From positions 296,567-360,566 of the forward strand of contig NZ_JAGIAV010000004.1 in NCBI RefSeq assembly GCF_017744675.1: a stretch of DNA of 64,000 nt, given 5' to 3'. The DNA comes from Flavobacterium sp. (GTDB lineage Bacteria; Bacteroidota; Bacteroidia; Flavobacteriales; Flavobacteriaceae). Below are positions 28,578-37,130 of the stretch, in pieces. The notes below the pieces were generated by a model. That model worked only from the letters and a program-made list of their open reading frames with translations. It ran no database searches and was not told the origin of the DNA. The position numbers and the translations under genes are program-made. Numbering within the stretch: position 1 is the stretch's first letter; every line of letters begins with the position of its first letter.

Positions 28578-28604
28578 ATAAACTATTAACCCAATCTTTA
28601 ATTT

Positions 28605-30035
28605 ATGAAACAATTAAGTCCGCTTATTATAGCAATTTCTGTTTTGTTTGTTTCTTGCGACAAAAAACGCGAGGAACCTGTAGCAGAAAAAAAGAACCTT
28701 GCCCTAGCTGCGTTGGAACAAAGAAATTATGAAGAGGATGGATTTCCTGACTTTGGTTACATGGTAAGCCCTCAGGAATATCGAGATAAATATTCTGATC
28801 AGCCTATTTTTCGTCTAAAAACAGATTTCCCAACGGAATTGCCAGAGGAAATGCCTAAATTTTTGGATATCGATTTCAAGAAAGAACCTTTGAAATATAT
28901 TGAAGCGGTGCGCGATTATGGCTTTGAAGGAAACACTGAGGAATGGAATCCATACAAAAACAAAGTTCGTAACTGGTACCATATTCCGTGGCTGCATCCA
29001 AGTGTTGAAGGACCAAATGCGTATCCGCCAAACGGAGGTACAGAAGGCTTTCACGGCTTGATTAAAGAAGCACCGCTTGGACCTCTTCAATTAGGACCAG
29101 GACTTAAAGGAATTGAGGGTGATTATTCGGTTTACGCGATAACACTAATAAATGATAAAGCTGGTTATGCTATGGGCAAAATGTGGAAATCTCCGCAAAC
29201 CCCTAATATAAAAGTATTGGACAAACGTTATGATAATGGTGGATTCCCAACAGGTACTGTATTTATCAAACTCCTTTTTACCGATGCTCCTAAAGGGACT
29301 GATTTTGTAGATTATCTTGTAAATCCGCTGACATGGAAAGCGTATATTACTGAAAATTTCTGGAAATCGGATAAGAGAGTGGTTGCAGATGTGCATCTTC
29401 TTCAAATGGATATTTCTGTACGTGATCCTAGAGCAGACAGAAGTCCGAGCAATCCTCAGGGAACTGGATGGGTGTTTGGAACATTCTGCTACAACGGAAA
29501 ACTGAACAAGAAAAACAAATTAATGAATCTTGTGCCTGTAGGTCTTACTTGGGGGAACGATCCTGAAAACAAAATAAACAAAACATCACCTTATCCGCCG
29601 ATCAAAACGGAAGTAAACAAAGATTTGAAAGAGACGGTAATTTTTGAAAGTCCGAGTCTGCCTCCTCAGCATCTTGGATGGAATGGCAGATTGGATGGTC
29701 CGGCCGATCTTAATACTGTTTCGTGCATGTCATGCCATAATGCAGCGCAATATCCTGCTGTAACCTCACTTGTTCCTCCTAATGCAGCCCCAGACGGAGG
29801 TGTAAATCCGCCTGTTGGAGGAGGAAATAAAAAATGGATGGAATGGTTTCAGAATATAGAATGCGGAACCTCAATGGATCCGAATGTATATTCAACTGAT
29901 TTCTCTTTCCAAGTAGCGATTGCCCTAGAAAATTTCTTCACTGCCAAAGCAGCTTCAGAAAACGGAAAATTTGCTTCACAGTATAAAGCTGTTCATGTGC
30001 CTATCCGCCGCGGAGATATTGCACCAAACAAATAA
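28605..30035 (+). CDS. Lipoprotein with a single CxxCH heme site
   Basis: This 476-aa protein starts with a lipoprotein signal (lipobox FVSC). Near residue 377 it has CMSCH, a canonical c-type heme-attachment motif, with proline-rich flanks. The rest is beta-rich and I recognise no domain in it. The gene begins 28 nt after the xanthine dehydrogenase stop, so they are probably co-transcribed. I infer a periplasmic or outer-membrane redox protein that could take electrons for the pathway, but the dehydrogenase is apparently cytoplasmic, so direct transfer is uncertain. Confidence 0.65.
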   Translation: MKQLSPLIIAISVLFVSCDKKREEPVAEKKNLALAALEQRNYEEDGFPDFGYMVSPQEYRDKYSDQPIFRLKTDFPTELPEEMPKFLDIDFKKEPLKYIEAVRDYGFEGNTEEWNPYKNKVRNWYHIPWLHPSVEGPNAYPPNGGTEGFHGLIKEAPLGPLQLGPGLKGIEGDYSVYAITLINDKAGYAMGKMWKSPQTPNIKVLDKRYDNGGFPTGTVFIKLLFTDAPKGTDFVDYLVNPLTWKAYITENFWKSDKRVVADVHLLQMDISVRDPRADRSPSNPQGTGWVFGTFCYNGKLNKKNKLMNLVPVGLTWGNDPENKINKTSPYPPIKTEVNKDLKETVIFESPSLPPQHLGWNGRLDGPADLNTVSCMSCHNAAQYPAVTSLVPPNAAPDGGVNPPVGGGNKKWMEWFQNIECGTSMDPNVYSTDFSFQVAIALENFFTAKAASENGKFASQYKAVHVPIRRGDIAPNK

Positions 30036-30053
30036 TTTCGTACTTAGAAATAA

Positions 30054-30088
30054 AATCTTACCTGTTCTATTTTCGGACAGGTAAGATT
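30054..30088 (+). terminator. Terminator-like hairpin between cytochrome and xdhC genes
   Basis: AATCTTACCTGT pairs exactly with ACAGGTAAGATT around an 11-nt loop, 18 nt past the cytochrome stop. No good T-run follows, so it may only attenuate transcription or stabilise the mRNA end and let some transcription reach xdhC. Confidence 0.6.
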
Positions 30089-30102
30089 AAATAACAGCAG
30101 AA

Positions 30103-31137
30103 ATGACCCACGAATTTCTAAAAATAATCGATTCATATAAAAAGGCCCACGAAAGAAATATACAGACGGTTTTGGCAACTATTGTGTACACAGAAGGCTC
30201 TTCTTATCGCAAACAAGGAACCCGAATGCTTATTGACCAATATGGAAACACAACTGGAGCATTAAGCGGAGGATGCGTAGAGCAGGAAGTTATTAGGCAG
30301 TCAACTAGTGTATTTTCTTCAGGATGCCCAAAAGTATTCAAATACGACGGACGCTATAGATTGGGTTGCGAAGGAAGCATTTATATTTTACTCGAACGCT
30401 TTTCTCCTAATAGCGAACTGATCGATCTTATTGAGAATGCCATTGAACAGAGACAGTCTTTTTATTTAACTTCTTCATTCACTACAGAAGAAATAAGCAA
30501 TCCAGATTTTGGGACTTCCTTTGAATTTAAAGACACCATGATTTATCATTCTAATTATGATGAAGAGTCAGTCAATCCGATTTTTAAACAATTAATAGAG
30601 CCGTTAAACCGACTTTGCATTTTTGGGGTCGAACATGATGCGGAAAAATTGAGCCAAATGGCATCTTTCTTAGGCTGGGAAGTCATTATAATAGGCTCTG
30701 AATACAGTTCTGTAAATGGCACTGATTTTCCTTTTGCAAAATCTGTACTAACAATGAAACCAGAAGATCTGGATCAGGATCTGTTCTGTAGCCATACTGC
30801 TATTATGGTCATGAGCCATAATTATTCTAAAGATTTACGATTTTTACTCAGCATTCTTCCGTCAAAAGCACGCTACATTGGTCTTCTAGGTCCTGTTCAT
30901 CGCAGAGAAAAATTATTAAATGCCATTATTGAAAGCGATTTAATTTTTGACGACTCCCTATTTGATAAATTTCATGGTCCCGCTGGCCTAGCCATTGGAA
31001 GCAAGACACCAGAAGAAATAGCACTGTCTATAATGGCAGAAATTACCGCTATCTGGAGAAGAACACTCCCACAAGAGTCTGTTAGCGCAGATTTGCAATC
31101 TGTGCCCACAAAGCAGGTTAACGCAAAGGTCGTCTAA
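30103..31137 (+). CDS. xdhC: XdhC/CoxI-family molybdenum-cofactor insertion protein
   Basis: This 344-aa protein has the XdhC N-terminal domain with TYxEGSSYRKQGTRML-type sequence and GALSGGCVEQEV, and the C-terminal NAD-binding XdhC domain with HNYSKDLRFL, RYIGLLGP and IGSKTPEEIALSIMAEI. XdhC binds and sulfurates Mo cofactor and delivers it to xanthine dehydrogenase, whose gene is two upstream. The last 19 residues (SVSADLQSVPTKQVN...) lie outside the family and are encoded by a REP-like palindrome, so the original stop has been replaced. Confidence 0.9.
   Translation: MTHEFLKIIDSYKKAHERNIQTVLATIVYTEGSSYRKQGTRMLIDQYGNTTGALSGGCVEQEVIRQSTSVFSSGCPKVFKYDGRYRLGCEGSIYILLERFSPNSELIDLIENAIEQRQSFYLTSSFTTEEISNPDFGTSFEFKDTMIYHSNYDEESVNPIFKQLIEPLNRLCIFGVEHDAEKLSQMASFLGWEVIIIGSEYSSVNGTDFPFAKSVLTMKPEDLDQDLFCSHTAIMVMSHNYSKDLRFLLSILPSKARYIGLLGPVHRREKLLNAIIESDLIFDDSLFDKFHGPAGLAIGSKTPEEIALSIMAEITAIWRRTLPQESVSADLQSVPTKQVNAKVV
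31081..31113 (+). repeat. REP-like palindrome, copy 1 (inside the 3' end of xdhC)
   Basis: This 33-nt element has the core CAGATTTGCAATCTG and the tail TGTGCCCACAAAG. It is a member of the four-copy family associated with the Y1 transposase gene at 43956-44519. In this frame it encodes the tail SADLQSVPTK of XdhC. Confidence 0.8.
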
Positions 31138-31168
31138 GAAATAGCTGTTCTTTAATTTAAAAAAAGAA

Positions 31169-32593
31169 CTATCGCTCTTGATTTATTAATTGATTGATCA
31201 TACCATTAAAGATAAAACCATGAAAAGGCAATACAGCATACCAATACAGCTTACCTGCTATTCCTTTCGGTTTGAAGGTTGCTGCTTGGTACAAGGTATT
31301 CTTGAAAATTTTAAACTCCAGCCAAGCTTCTCCTGGTAATCTCATTTCGGCGTACAAGATTAATTTTCCTTGCTTTTTATCGGCATAAACTACGCGCCAA
31401 AAATCCAGCACATCACCCACATGAATATTTTGTCTATTTGTCCTGCCCCGTCTTGCTCCTACGCCACCAAAAATCTTATCTATAAAACCGCGCAGACTCC
31501 ATAGCCAGTCTGCATAATACCATCCAGTCTCTCCGCCTATTGACCAAATTTTTGAAATAACAGCATCACGATCCGTAATTTTTCTCTTTCTTCTGTCAAT
31601 AAAACAATCTTTTTTGGGTACTTTCAGATAATATTCTACACTTCCCTTAAACTGTCCGCTTATCTGCGAATCTTTCCAGCTCGAGGCCACGGCATCTTCA
31701 TCAATTTTAATCAATGCTTTCTGCAATGCTTCAGCATAAGTAATGGGCTTTACCTCAAGTAAATCATTAATTCTATTATCACGGCAAATCACTTCCACTT
31801 TCATACTGCTCACTAAAGCCGAAGCAAGTTTGAAGGATGTTGAGGTTATAAAATAAAGCCAATAGGAAGACAATTTTGGTGTCATTACGGGCAGGGTAAA
31901 AATATATCTTTTAAGCTTTTTCGCTTCTGCAAACCGCAATAACATTTGCTTATAGGTAAGAATATCGGGACCACCAATATCAAAACTTTCATTGTAAGTT
32001 TTAGGATCAAGCAGTGCTTTACTTAAAAATTCTAAAACATCAGTAACCGCTATGGGTTGGCATTTAGTGTTAAGCCATTTAGGAGTAATCATTATTGGCA
32101 GTTTGTGAACCAAGTCGCGTATAATTTCAAAAGAAGCACTGCCAGATCCTACAATAATTCCAGCTCTGAGTGTTGTTGTTGGGGTTGTTCCTGATTTTAG
32201 AATTTCCTCTACGGCTTTTCTGGAAGACAAATGCTTTGACAACGATTTGTCATTTACAATACCGCTTAAATAAATAATCTGTCTTGCATTGGTTCTGTTT
32301 ACTTTTTCTTTGAAATTATTGGCCGCAATACGCTCGAGCTCATCGTAATTTACAGCGCCAGACATGGAATGGATTAGGTAATAAACTGCATCAATATCTT
32401 CAGGTATTTTATCTACACTTTTCTGGTCTAAAAAGTCTACTTCAATAAGCTGTATGCTTGCTGAAAATACTTCAGGATAATAAAATCGGTTTTTATCCCG
32501 CACACAACAGATTACTTCGTGCCCCTGCTCAAGCAGCAAAGGCAGCAGTCTTTTGCCGATGTACCCTGTTGCACCTGTTAATAGAATTTTCAT
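31169..32593 (-). CDS. SDR/NmrA-like NAD(P)-binding protein with C-terminal DUF2867
   Basis: This 474-aa protein has an extended-SDR Rossmann start TGATGYIGKRLLPLL and about 300 residues of that fold, then a DUF2867 domain (about 320-474, with DFWRVVYADKKQGKLILYA). The pair of domains is common in Bacteroidota and in Proteobacteria; the substrate is unknown. The gene lies 11 nt downstream of another SDR gene on the same strand, so they form an operon driven from the promoter at 33331-33361. Confidence 0.85.
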   Translation of the reverse strand: MKILLTGATGYIGKRLLPLLLEQGHEVICCVRDKNRFYYPEVFSASIQLIEVDFLDQKSVDKIPEDIDAVYYLIHSMSGAVNYDELERIAANNFKEKVNRTNARQIIYLSGIVNDKSLSKHLSSRKAVEEILKSGTTPTTTLRAGIIVGSGSASFEIIRDLVHKLPIMITPKWLNTKCQPIAVTDVLEFLSKALLDPKTYNESFDIGGPDILTYKQMLLRFAEAKKLKRYIFTLPVMTPKLSSYWLYFITSTSFKLASALVSSMKVEVICRDNRINDLLEVKPITYAEALQKALIKIDEDAVASSWKDSQISGQFKGSVEYYLKVPKKDCFIDRRKRKITDRDAVISKIWSIGGETGWYYADWLWSLRGFIDKIFGGVGARRGRTNRQNIHVGDVLDFWRVVYADKKQGKLILYAEMRLPGEAWLEFKIFKNTLYQAATFKPKGIAGKLYWYAVLPFHGFIFNGMINQLINQER

Positions 32594-32604
32594 TTCTTAA
32601 CCTA

Positions 32605-33297
32605 TTAAATTTTAAAACTAACAAGACCATAATCCATTTGAAAAATCTGTCCCGAAATGGATCTTGTGGCGCTAGAAATTAGATAATCTGCCATTTGTGC
32701 CACTTCCTCAGGCTTTAAATAGTTTTTCAGCGGATGGCGCTCGATCATATTTTCTTTCATACGATCATTTCTCAAGATAGAAGCAGATAATGGAGTCTCA
32801 GTGATTGTTGGCGCAATAGCATTAATACGAATCGTAGGAGCCAGCTCTGCGCCTAAAGATTTTACAAGACCTTCAATCCCGCCTTTTGCTGTGGCAATAC
32901 TGGCATGAAAAGGCATTCCTAATTTTACGGCAACCGTACTGAAAAGAACAATAGACGGATTTGTACCTCTTCTTAAAGCGGGTAAATAATGTTGTATTGC
33001 CTTTACTGCACCAATAACATTGATTTCGAAATCATTTTTAAAATCCTCGATGCTCAGACTTGAAATCGGCTTCAAATTTATCGAGCCTGGACAGTAAATA
33101 AGAGCGTCTATTTTTTCAATTTCAGGAAGTACATCCTCTAAAACATCTGCCGAATGATGAACTAAATTGGGATGTGAAATTTCAAGAGCAGTTCTGCTGA
33201 TATTAAAAATCTGTCTTTTTTCTAACTGTTGCAAAACTATTGCCTTCCCAATTCCTCTACTGCCTCCTATTACAACTATTTTTTCCATTTCTCTCAC
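32605..33297 (-). CDS. SDR-family protein lacking the catalytic Tyr
   Basis: This 230-aa protein has the GGSRGIGKAI cofactor site, the Ser of the active site (FSTVAVKLG) and the Lys (TAKGG). The position four before the Lys, normally Tyr, is Ile in ASIATAKGG. It may therefore be an atypical or non-catalytic SDR, although this HASIATAKGG-like variant recurs in a recognisable subfamily. It is the first gene of a two-gene operon. Confidence 0.8.
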   Translation of the reverse strand: MREMEKIVVIGGSRGIGKAIVLQQLEKRQIFNISRTALEISHPNLVHHSADVLEDVLPEIEKIDALIYCPGSINLKPISSLSIEDFKNDFEINVIGAVKAIQHYLPALRRGTNPSIVLFSTVAVKLGMPFHASIATAKGGIEGLVKSLGAELAPTIRINAIAPTITETPLSASILRNDRMKENMIERHPLKNYLKPEEVAQMADYLISSATRSISGQIFQMDYGLVSFKI

Positions 33298-33330
33298 TAA
33301 ATCAGCTTAATAAAATCTCGATTTATACTA

Positions 33331-33372
33331 TAAAGATACTAATTGTTTAACTTTTATCAAAAATAGTTAAAC
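33331..33372 (-). promoter_or_regulatory. Promoter and 8-bp inverted-repeat operator of the SDR/DUF2867 operon
   Basis: On the minus strand TTTG (33358-33361) is followed after 19 nt by TATCTTTA (33331-33338), close to TAnnTTTG. Exact inverted copies GTTTAACT (33345-33352) and AGTTAAAC (33365-33372), 12 nt apart, overlap the -33 element and the spacer, as expected of a repressor or activator site. No regulator gene adjoins it. Confidence 0.6.
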
Positions 33373-33400
33373 AGAAATATATATTTGTGAGCAAATAAAA

Positions 33401-33436
33401 ATTGCGCCATCTCAAAAGATTCGGAGATGGCGCAAT
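33401..33436 (-). terminator. Terminator of the metallo-beta-lactamase/isochorismatase operon
   Basis: ATTGCGCCATCTC and GAGATGGCGCAAT form a perfect 13-bp stem around a 10-nt loop, flanked by A and T runs, 34 nt after the metallohydrolase stop. It may also protect the divergently placed promoter. Confidence 0.9.
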
Positions 33437-33469
33437 TTTTAAGCATATTCATTTCATTAGGAAACAGGG

Positions 33470-34321
33470 TTAAACGTGAGTCCATTTAATATATTCCCCT
33501 TCCTTCAATAACAGTGGTTTGGCATTTCTTTCCTTTGCAAAATGTAAAAAATTTTCTTCAGGTTGAGGCGTTTCAAAATAATTCTCAGAGGCACGACCGT
33601 AGTGAATAGGACAAACTACTTTTGCATTTAAAAGTTTGGACGCCACAACAGCTTGTTCGGGATTCATTACAGCGGGTATTCCGGTATCAATTACTTTTCC
33701 TTGGTTCAAGCGGGCAGCATTGATCGGCATAAAAGCAATATCAAAAGGTCCGTATGCATTTGCTATATCACGCCAGTAGCCATGCCATAGTGTATCGCCA
33801 CAATGAATAATTTTTTTTCCTCCACCTTGTACAATCCAAGATACTTGCGGATGACCGAAACCGTCTACTGCTGGCACCGGTATAGCCACTAAATCAGATG
33901 TCCATTTCGAAACATCTATAGGCTGGTATAATGGTACAGATTGAGTTTGCAATGCTCTTGTATCAAGCCAAGGCATTACATCTTGGTGACAATATAAACG
34001 GCTTCTATTATTAAATACTGTTTTAAGTGCCTCAGGATCATAATGGTCAGAATGATGATGTGTGATAAGAGCATGGCAATACTCGGTATCCACAGTTAGT
34101 TTCCTATCTTTCTCTTCTGCGTAGGAAGTAGCATCAATAAACAATGTTGTTTTATCAAGTTCAATTTTAATTCCCGCCCAAGCAAGTCTTTGTATTTTCA
34201 TAGTAGTATTGTTTTGCGGTAATTCATTTTCTGCAGTATTGAGTTGCGCTTTTAATACTGATGGTATAGCAGCAATAGAAATAGCTGATGCACTATATCT
34301 TAACAATTCTCTTCTTGTCAT
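33470..34321 (-). CDS. Metallo-beta-lactamase-fold hydrolase with Tat-like signal
   Basis: This 283-aa protein opens with TRRELLRYSAS, a twin-arginine-type signal, followed by a hydrophobic stretch, so export of the folded protein is likely. The body is an MBL fold of the UlaG-like type with THHHSDHYDP as the HxHxDH zinc motif near residue 90, and later His residues (HCGDTLWHG, CPIHYGR). The substrate is unknown. It follows the isochorismatase-family gene by 30 nt, in one operon. Confidence 0.85.
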   Translation of the reverse strand: MTRRELLRYSASAISIAAIPSVLKAQLNTAENELPQNNTTMKIQRLAWAGIKIELDKTTLFIDATSYAEEKDRKLTVDTEYCHALITHHHSDHYDPEALKTVFNNRSRLYCHQDVMPWLDTRALQTQSVPLYQPIDVSKWTSDLVAIPVPAVDGFGHPQVSWIVQGGGKKIIHCGDTLWHGYWRDIANAYGPFDIAFMPINAARLNQGKVIDTGIPAVMNPEQAVVASKLLNAKVVCPIHYGRASENYFETPQPEENFLHFAKERNAKPLLLKEGEYIKWTHV

Positions 34322-34351
34322 TTTAATCGTTTTATTTCTTTGGTTAAAATG

Positions 34352-34888
34352 CTACAATGAAGTTATTGATGCACCCATACTTGATAATTGCAATAAAGCT
34401 GAACGACGAACTTCGTCGGCTGAAATTTTTCCTAGTAGTTCATTGGTAATTTCACACGCTCCAGTTGCTTCTGGATCAAGCGAAACATCAAGACCTTCCA
34501 TAATAGCTTCACGGGCAGTAGTAGAAACGCAACCATGAGTATAAAAACCTACAATCAATACTTTCTCAGCATCAACTATTTTTAGCCATTTCCCAATATC
34601 GGTTCCTGTGAAAGCGCCATATACATTTTTTTGAAATTCTTTTTCAATGCCATGTCCGTTAATTGGGCCAAAACCAGAAACGAATTCAGCGCCCCATGTT
34701 CCTGGCGTAAAGGCAAGAGATTCTGTAGGCTTGTTAAAATGTCTGACCCATGCTATTGGGCGATTCTCTTTTCTTGCCTCTTCAACTCTTTTACTAATTG
34801 CAGTAATAGCTTCAGCATGATTGGGCACAGGTCTCTTGCCGTTTTGAGAGAACTCGTTTTGGGCATCAATTACAATAAGTGCTTGCAT
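34352..34888 (-). CDS. Isochorismatase-like cysteine hydrolase
   Basis: I chose the ATG at 34888 (178 aa, MQALIVIDAQNEF). An upstream in-frame ATG at 34942 would start 18 residues earlier, but the promoter's exact TAnnTTTG box lies inside that extension. The catalytic Asp is in IDAQNEF, a Lys in QKNVYGAF, and the nucleophile Cys in GFYTHGCVSTTAR. Enzymes of this fold hydrolyse amides or vinyl ethers (nicotinamidase, N-carbamoyl hydrolases and others); the substrate is not evident. Confidence 0.85.
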   Translation of the reverse strand: MQALIVIDAQNEFSQNGKRPVPNHAEAITAISKRVEEARKENRPIAWVRHFNKPTESLAFTPGTWGAEFVSGFGPINGHGIEKEFQKNVYGAFTGTDIGKWLKIVDAEKVLIVGFYTHGCVSTTAREAIMEGLDVSLDPEATGACEITNELLGKISADEVRRSALLQLSSMGASITSL

Positions 34889-34911
34889 AGTATTTGGATT
34901 TTTAGTTAACA

Positions 34912-34942
34912 CAAATGTAGATTCATCATTATGGTTTGACAA
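34912..34942 (-). promoter_or_regulatory. Promoter of the isochorismatase/MBL operon
   Basis: TTG (34940-34942) is followed after 20 nt by TACATTTG (34912-34919) on the minus strand, an exact -7 match. It decides the start of the downstream gene. Confidence 0.6.
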
Positions 34943-35034
34943 TCCAATTCTTGCTAATTTAGAATCTCCTATTTACTGTTGCAGCATTTAAAAGCCACAG
35001 AATTTACAATACTATATAATCTATGGACTTCTGA

Positions 35035-35880
35035 TTATAAAAATTTAGTTTTACTCATTTCCCACCCAATCATTGCTTGTTTACGAACTTTACCAAAATG
35101 GTAATTCCCTAAAGTTCCATCTCCTGAGATAATTCTATGGCAGGGAATAAGATAAAGGATAGAATTTTTTCCCACCGCAGAGCCTACAGCCCTAGCCGCT
35201 TCTGGCTGACCGATGAGTTGAGCGATCTGTTGAAAGGAGCTAACAGATCCAAATGGAATTTTAAGCAGAGCCTCCCAAACTTTTATTTGAAAGTCGGTTC
35301 CTTGTATTAATAGGTTAAGTTTTTCAGGATTTGTCTTATCAGGTTGAAAAATTTTCTTAATATATTGTTGGGTATAATCAGGTTTATGAACCAAATCAGC
35401 AAATTGCCATTGTTGCGAAAACAATTCAAATTCATTTCTGGTTCTTTCTTCGTCAATAAACTTTAATGCACAAATTCCTTTTTCGGTAACGGCTATAAAA
35501 CACAAGCCAAATGGTGAAGCATGATATCCATAAAAAATTTCAAGACCTTTTCCGGCTGTTTTATATTGTTGCGGACTTACTCCTTCAATACTTACAAATA
35601 AATCATGCACTCTTGATTGGCTTGATAATCCAACTATCTCAGCCGCATCAATCATATTTTCAGTTTCGGCAATCTTGGTACGCAGATATTCTAAAGTAAG
35701 ATACTTTATAAATTTTTTTGGACTAATACCAACCCAATCTGTAAAAATTCGCTGAAAGTGATAAGAGCTCATATATACTTTCTTGGCAATTTCATCCAAG
35801 TCGGGCTGCTCCTTAAAGTTCTCGGTTAAATAACCGATAGCTTTTTCAATTCTATAATAATTTACCAGTTCTTTACTCAT
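35035..35880 (-). CDS. AraC-type regulator fused to methylated-DNA--protein-cysteine methyltransferase
   Basis: From the ATG at 35880 this is 281 aa; the in-frame ATG 15 codons upstream lies on the far side of the promoter. Residues about 8-110 form an AraC helix-turn-helix (YFQ/SYHFQRIFTDWVGISPKKF-type). The rest is an O6-alkylguanine-DNA alkyltransferase domain with active-site PCHRI and then SGDGTLGNYHFG. It lacks the N-terminal phosphotriester-sensing domain of Ada, so it may repair O6-alkylguanine and sense it by other means. Confidence 0.92.
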   Translation of the reverse strand: MSKELVNYYRIEKAIGYLTENFKEQPDLDEIAKKVYMSSYHFQRIFTDWVGISPKKFIKYLTLEYLRTKIAETENMIDAAEIVGLSSQSRVHDLFVSIEGVSPQQYKTAGKGLEIFYGYHASPFGLCFIAVTEKGICALKFIDEERTRNEFELFSQQWQFADLVHKPDYTQQYIKKIFQPDKTNPEKLNLLIQGTDFQIKVWEALLKIPFGSVSSFQQIAQLIGQPEAARAVGSAVGKNSILYLIPCHRIISGDGTLGNYHFGKVRKQAMIGWEMSKTKFL

Positions 35881-35899
35881 TTTCACTGTACTATAATAA

Positions 35900-35930
35900 C
35901 AAAGATAAATGCTAGAAATAAGCAAGGCAA
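35900..35930 (-). promoter_or_regulatory. Promoter of the AraC/methyltransferase gene
   Basis: TATCTTTG (35900-35907) is an exact TAnnTTTG box, with a TTG 20 nt upstream (35928-35930). It would give a very short leader and supports the start at 35880. Confidence 0.6.
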
Positions 35931-35972
35931 TCTGAAACTTGCGAGATATTTTTTATTCAACAACCCGTTCCA

Positions 35973-36005
35973 GATCGCACGGATTTGCAATCCGTGCACA
36001 CAAAG
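35973..36005 (+). repeat. REP-like palindrome, copy 2
   Basis: GATCGCACGGATTTGCAATC and then CGTGCACACAAAG form an imperfect palindrome matching the other three copies at 31081, 43896 and 44580. It lies in the intergenic gap upstream of the AraC/methyltransferase gene. Confidence 0.8.
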
Positions 36006-36073
36006 TATATCTTAACAGATTTAAAAAAAACTTTTATTAATTACGAACGGTTTTGTGAACAATGGTTATCCTA

Positions 36074-36259
36074 TCATTTCTCTCTTCGCTTATAAAAGAA
36101 AATAGCACTTCCAATTATTAAAAGAATAAGTATAGAGTAAAAATAATTTATAACATAATATGTGTCACCAATATTAAGGGTAAAATAGTAATCGGAAAAG
36201 TAAAAAAAAATAAAAAGCACGATGCAAATTGTTAAGAACACTAAAAATTTATTCTTCAT
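36074..36259 (-). CDS. Small two-helix membrane protein
   Basis: This 61-aa protein has two hydrophobic segments (about 5-22 and 33-55) and a basic C-terminal KRREK. It overlaps the end of the 36249-36842 gene by 11 nt, suggesting translational coupling. I do not recognise it; single-copy toxin or immunity roles are only guesses. Confidence 0.6.
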   Translation of the reverse strand: MKNKFLVFLTICIVLFIFFYFSDYYFTLNIGDTYYVINYFYSILILLIIGSAIFFYKRREK

Positions 36260-36842
36260 TTTCTGTCATTATTAAATTATTAAAAAAAGCATTGAACATC
36301 TTAAAATAGCCAAAGTCCGCCTCTTGGAAACTAACATCTTCTATAACAAGTTCATACAATTCCTTAGGGAATTTACTGTAAAACAATTTTTTCTCAACAA
36401 TAGATTCTATTTCAGAGATAATTTCTTTTAATTTTCGTTTCTCCAAATTAGATTCTTCTAATTCATCAATTCTATATTCAGAGAAAAATAATTCAATAAT
36501 ATTCTTTTGGCATTTAATAGCATAATAAGGAGCTATAATGCTAATCAACAACGATACCGTATACAATTGCCTATCCTCAATAATACTAAAATTAAAAGTC
36601 AGGCATTTATCACCATAATCAAATAAGGTGAAATCTTGAAAATTTTTTAAAGTATAATCATTTTCAAATTCCTTAAGAATATTTTTTGAACAAAGTTCTT
36701 TTGAATCCGATTGAAAAGTTTTGATTGTCTGATTCAATCTAAGATATTCCTCACTTTCAAAATACTTTTCACTTTCCTTTTCAAATGAAATGTTCTTCGG
36801 GTAAAAAATGTAAATCAAATTTTTTAAAACTTCTTCTACCAT
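36249..36842 (-). CDS. Uncharacterised cytoplasmic protein
   Basis: From the ATG at 36842 this is a 197-aa, acidic, helix-rich protein with no recognised domain. The upstream ATG at 36875 would place its first codons inside a strong hairpin (36860-36881), so I prefer the inner start. It has no signal peptide. Downstream coupling to a small membrane protein hints at a two-gene unit of unknown role. Confidence 0.55.
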   Translation of the reverse strand: MVEEVLKNLIYIFYPKNISFEKESEKYFESEEYLRLNQTIKTFQSDSKELCSKNILKEFENDYTLKNFQDFTLFDYGDKCLTFNFSIIEDRQLYTVSLLISIIAPYYAIKCQKNIIELFFSEYRIDELEESNLEKRKLKEIISEIESIVEKKLFYSKFPKELYELVIEDVSFQEADFGYFKMFNAFFNNLIMTENEE

Positions 36843-36859
36843 ATTATTTAAATTAAAAA

Positions 36860-36881
36860 ATACCTGTGTTTCCACAGGTAT
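36860..36881 (-). terminator. Strong hairpin just before the 36249-36842 gene
   Basis: ATACCTGTG and CACAGGTAT form a 9-bp perfect stem with a 4-nt loop and, on the minus strand, are followed by TTTTTT. This looks like an intrinsic terminator, but it stands 18 nt ahead of a start codon and about 250 nt beyond the previous gene, so it could be an attenuator. Confidence 0.55.
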
Positions 36882-37130
36882 ATATGATATTCTGATATTA
36901 CAAACTTTTATTCATTTTCTTTAAAATTTTATAGAGAAATAAATTACTGCAATCCAAAAATATAACATTTAAAATCTGCAAAATCAATAATAAATAATCA
37001 AAATCTTTAATTACGATTTATTCCATACTTAGAAATCTTTTACTTTAAATTATTTATATAATTATAATGTAAATTTTGAAATACAAAACCCATTCTTTCA
37101 AAGGACTAATAATCATCAATCCAAAAATTA

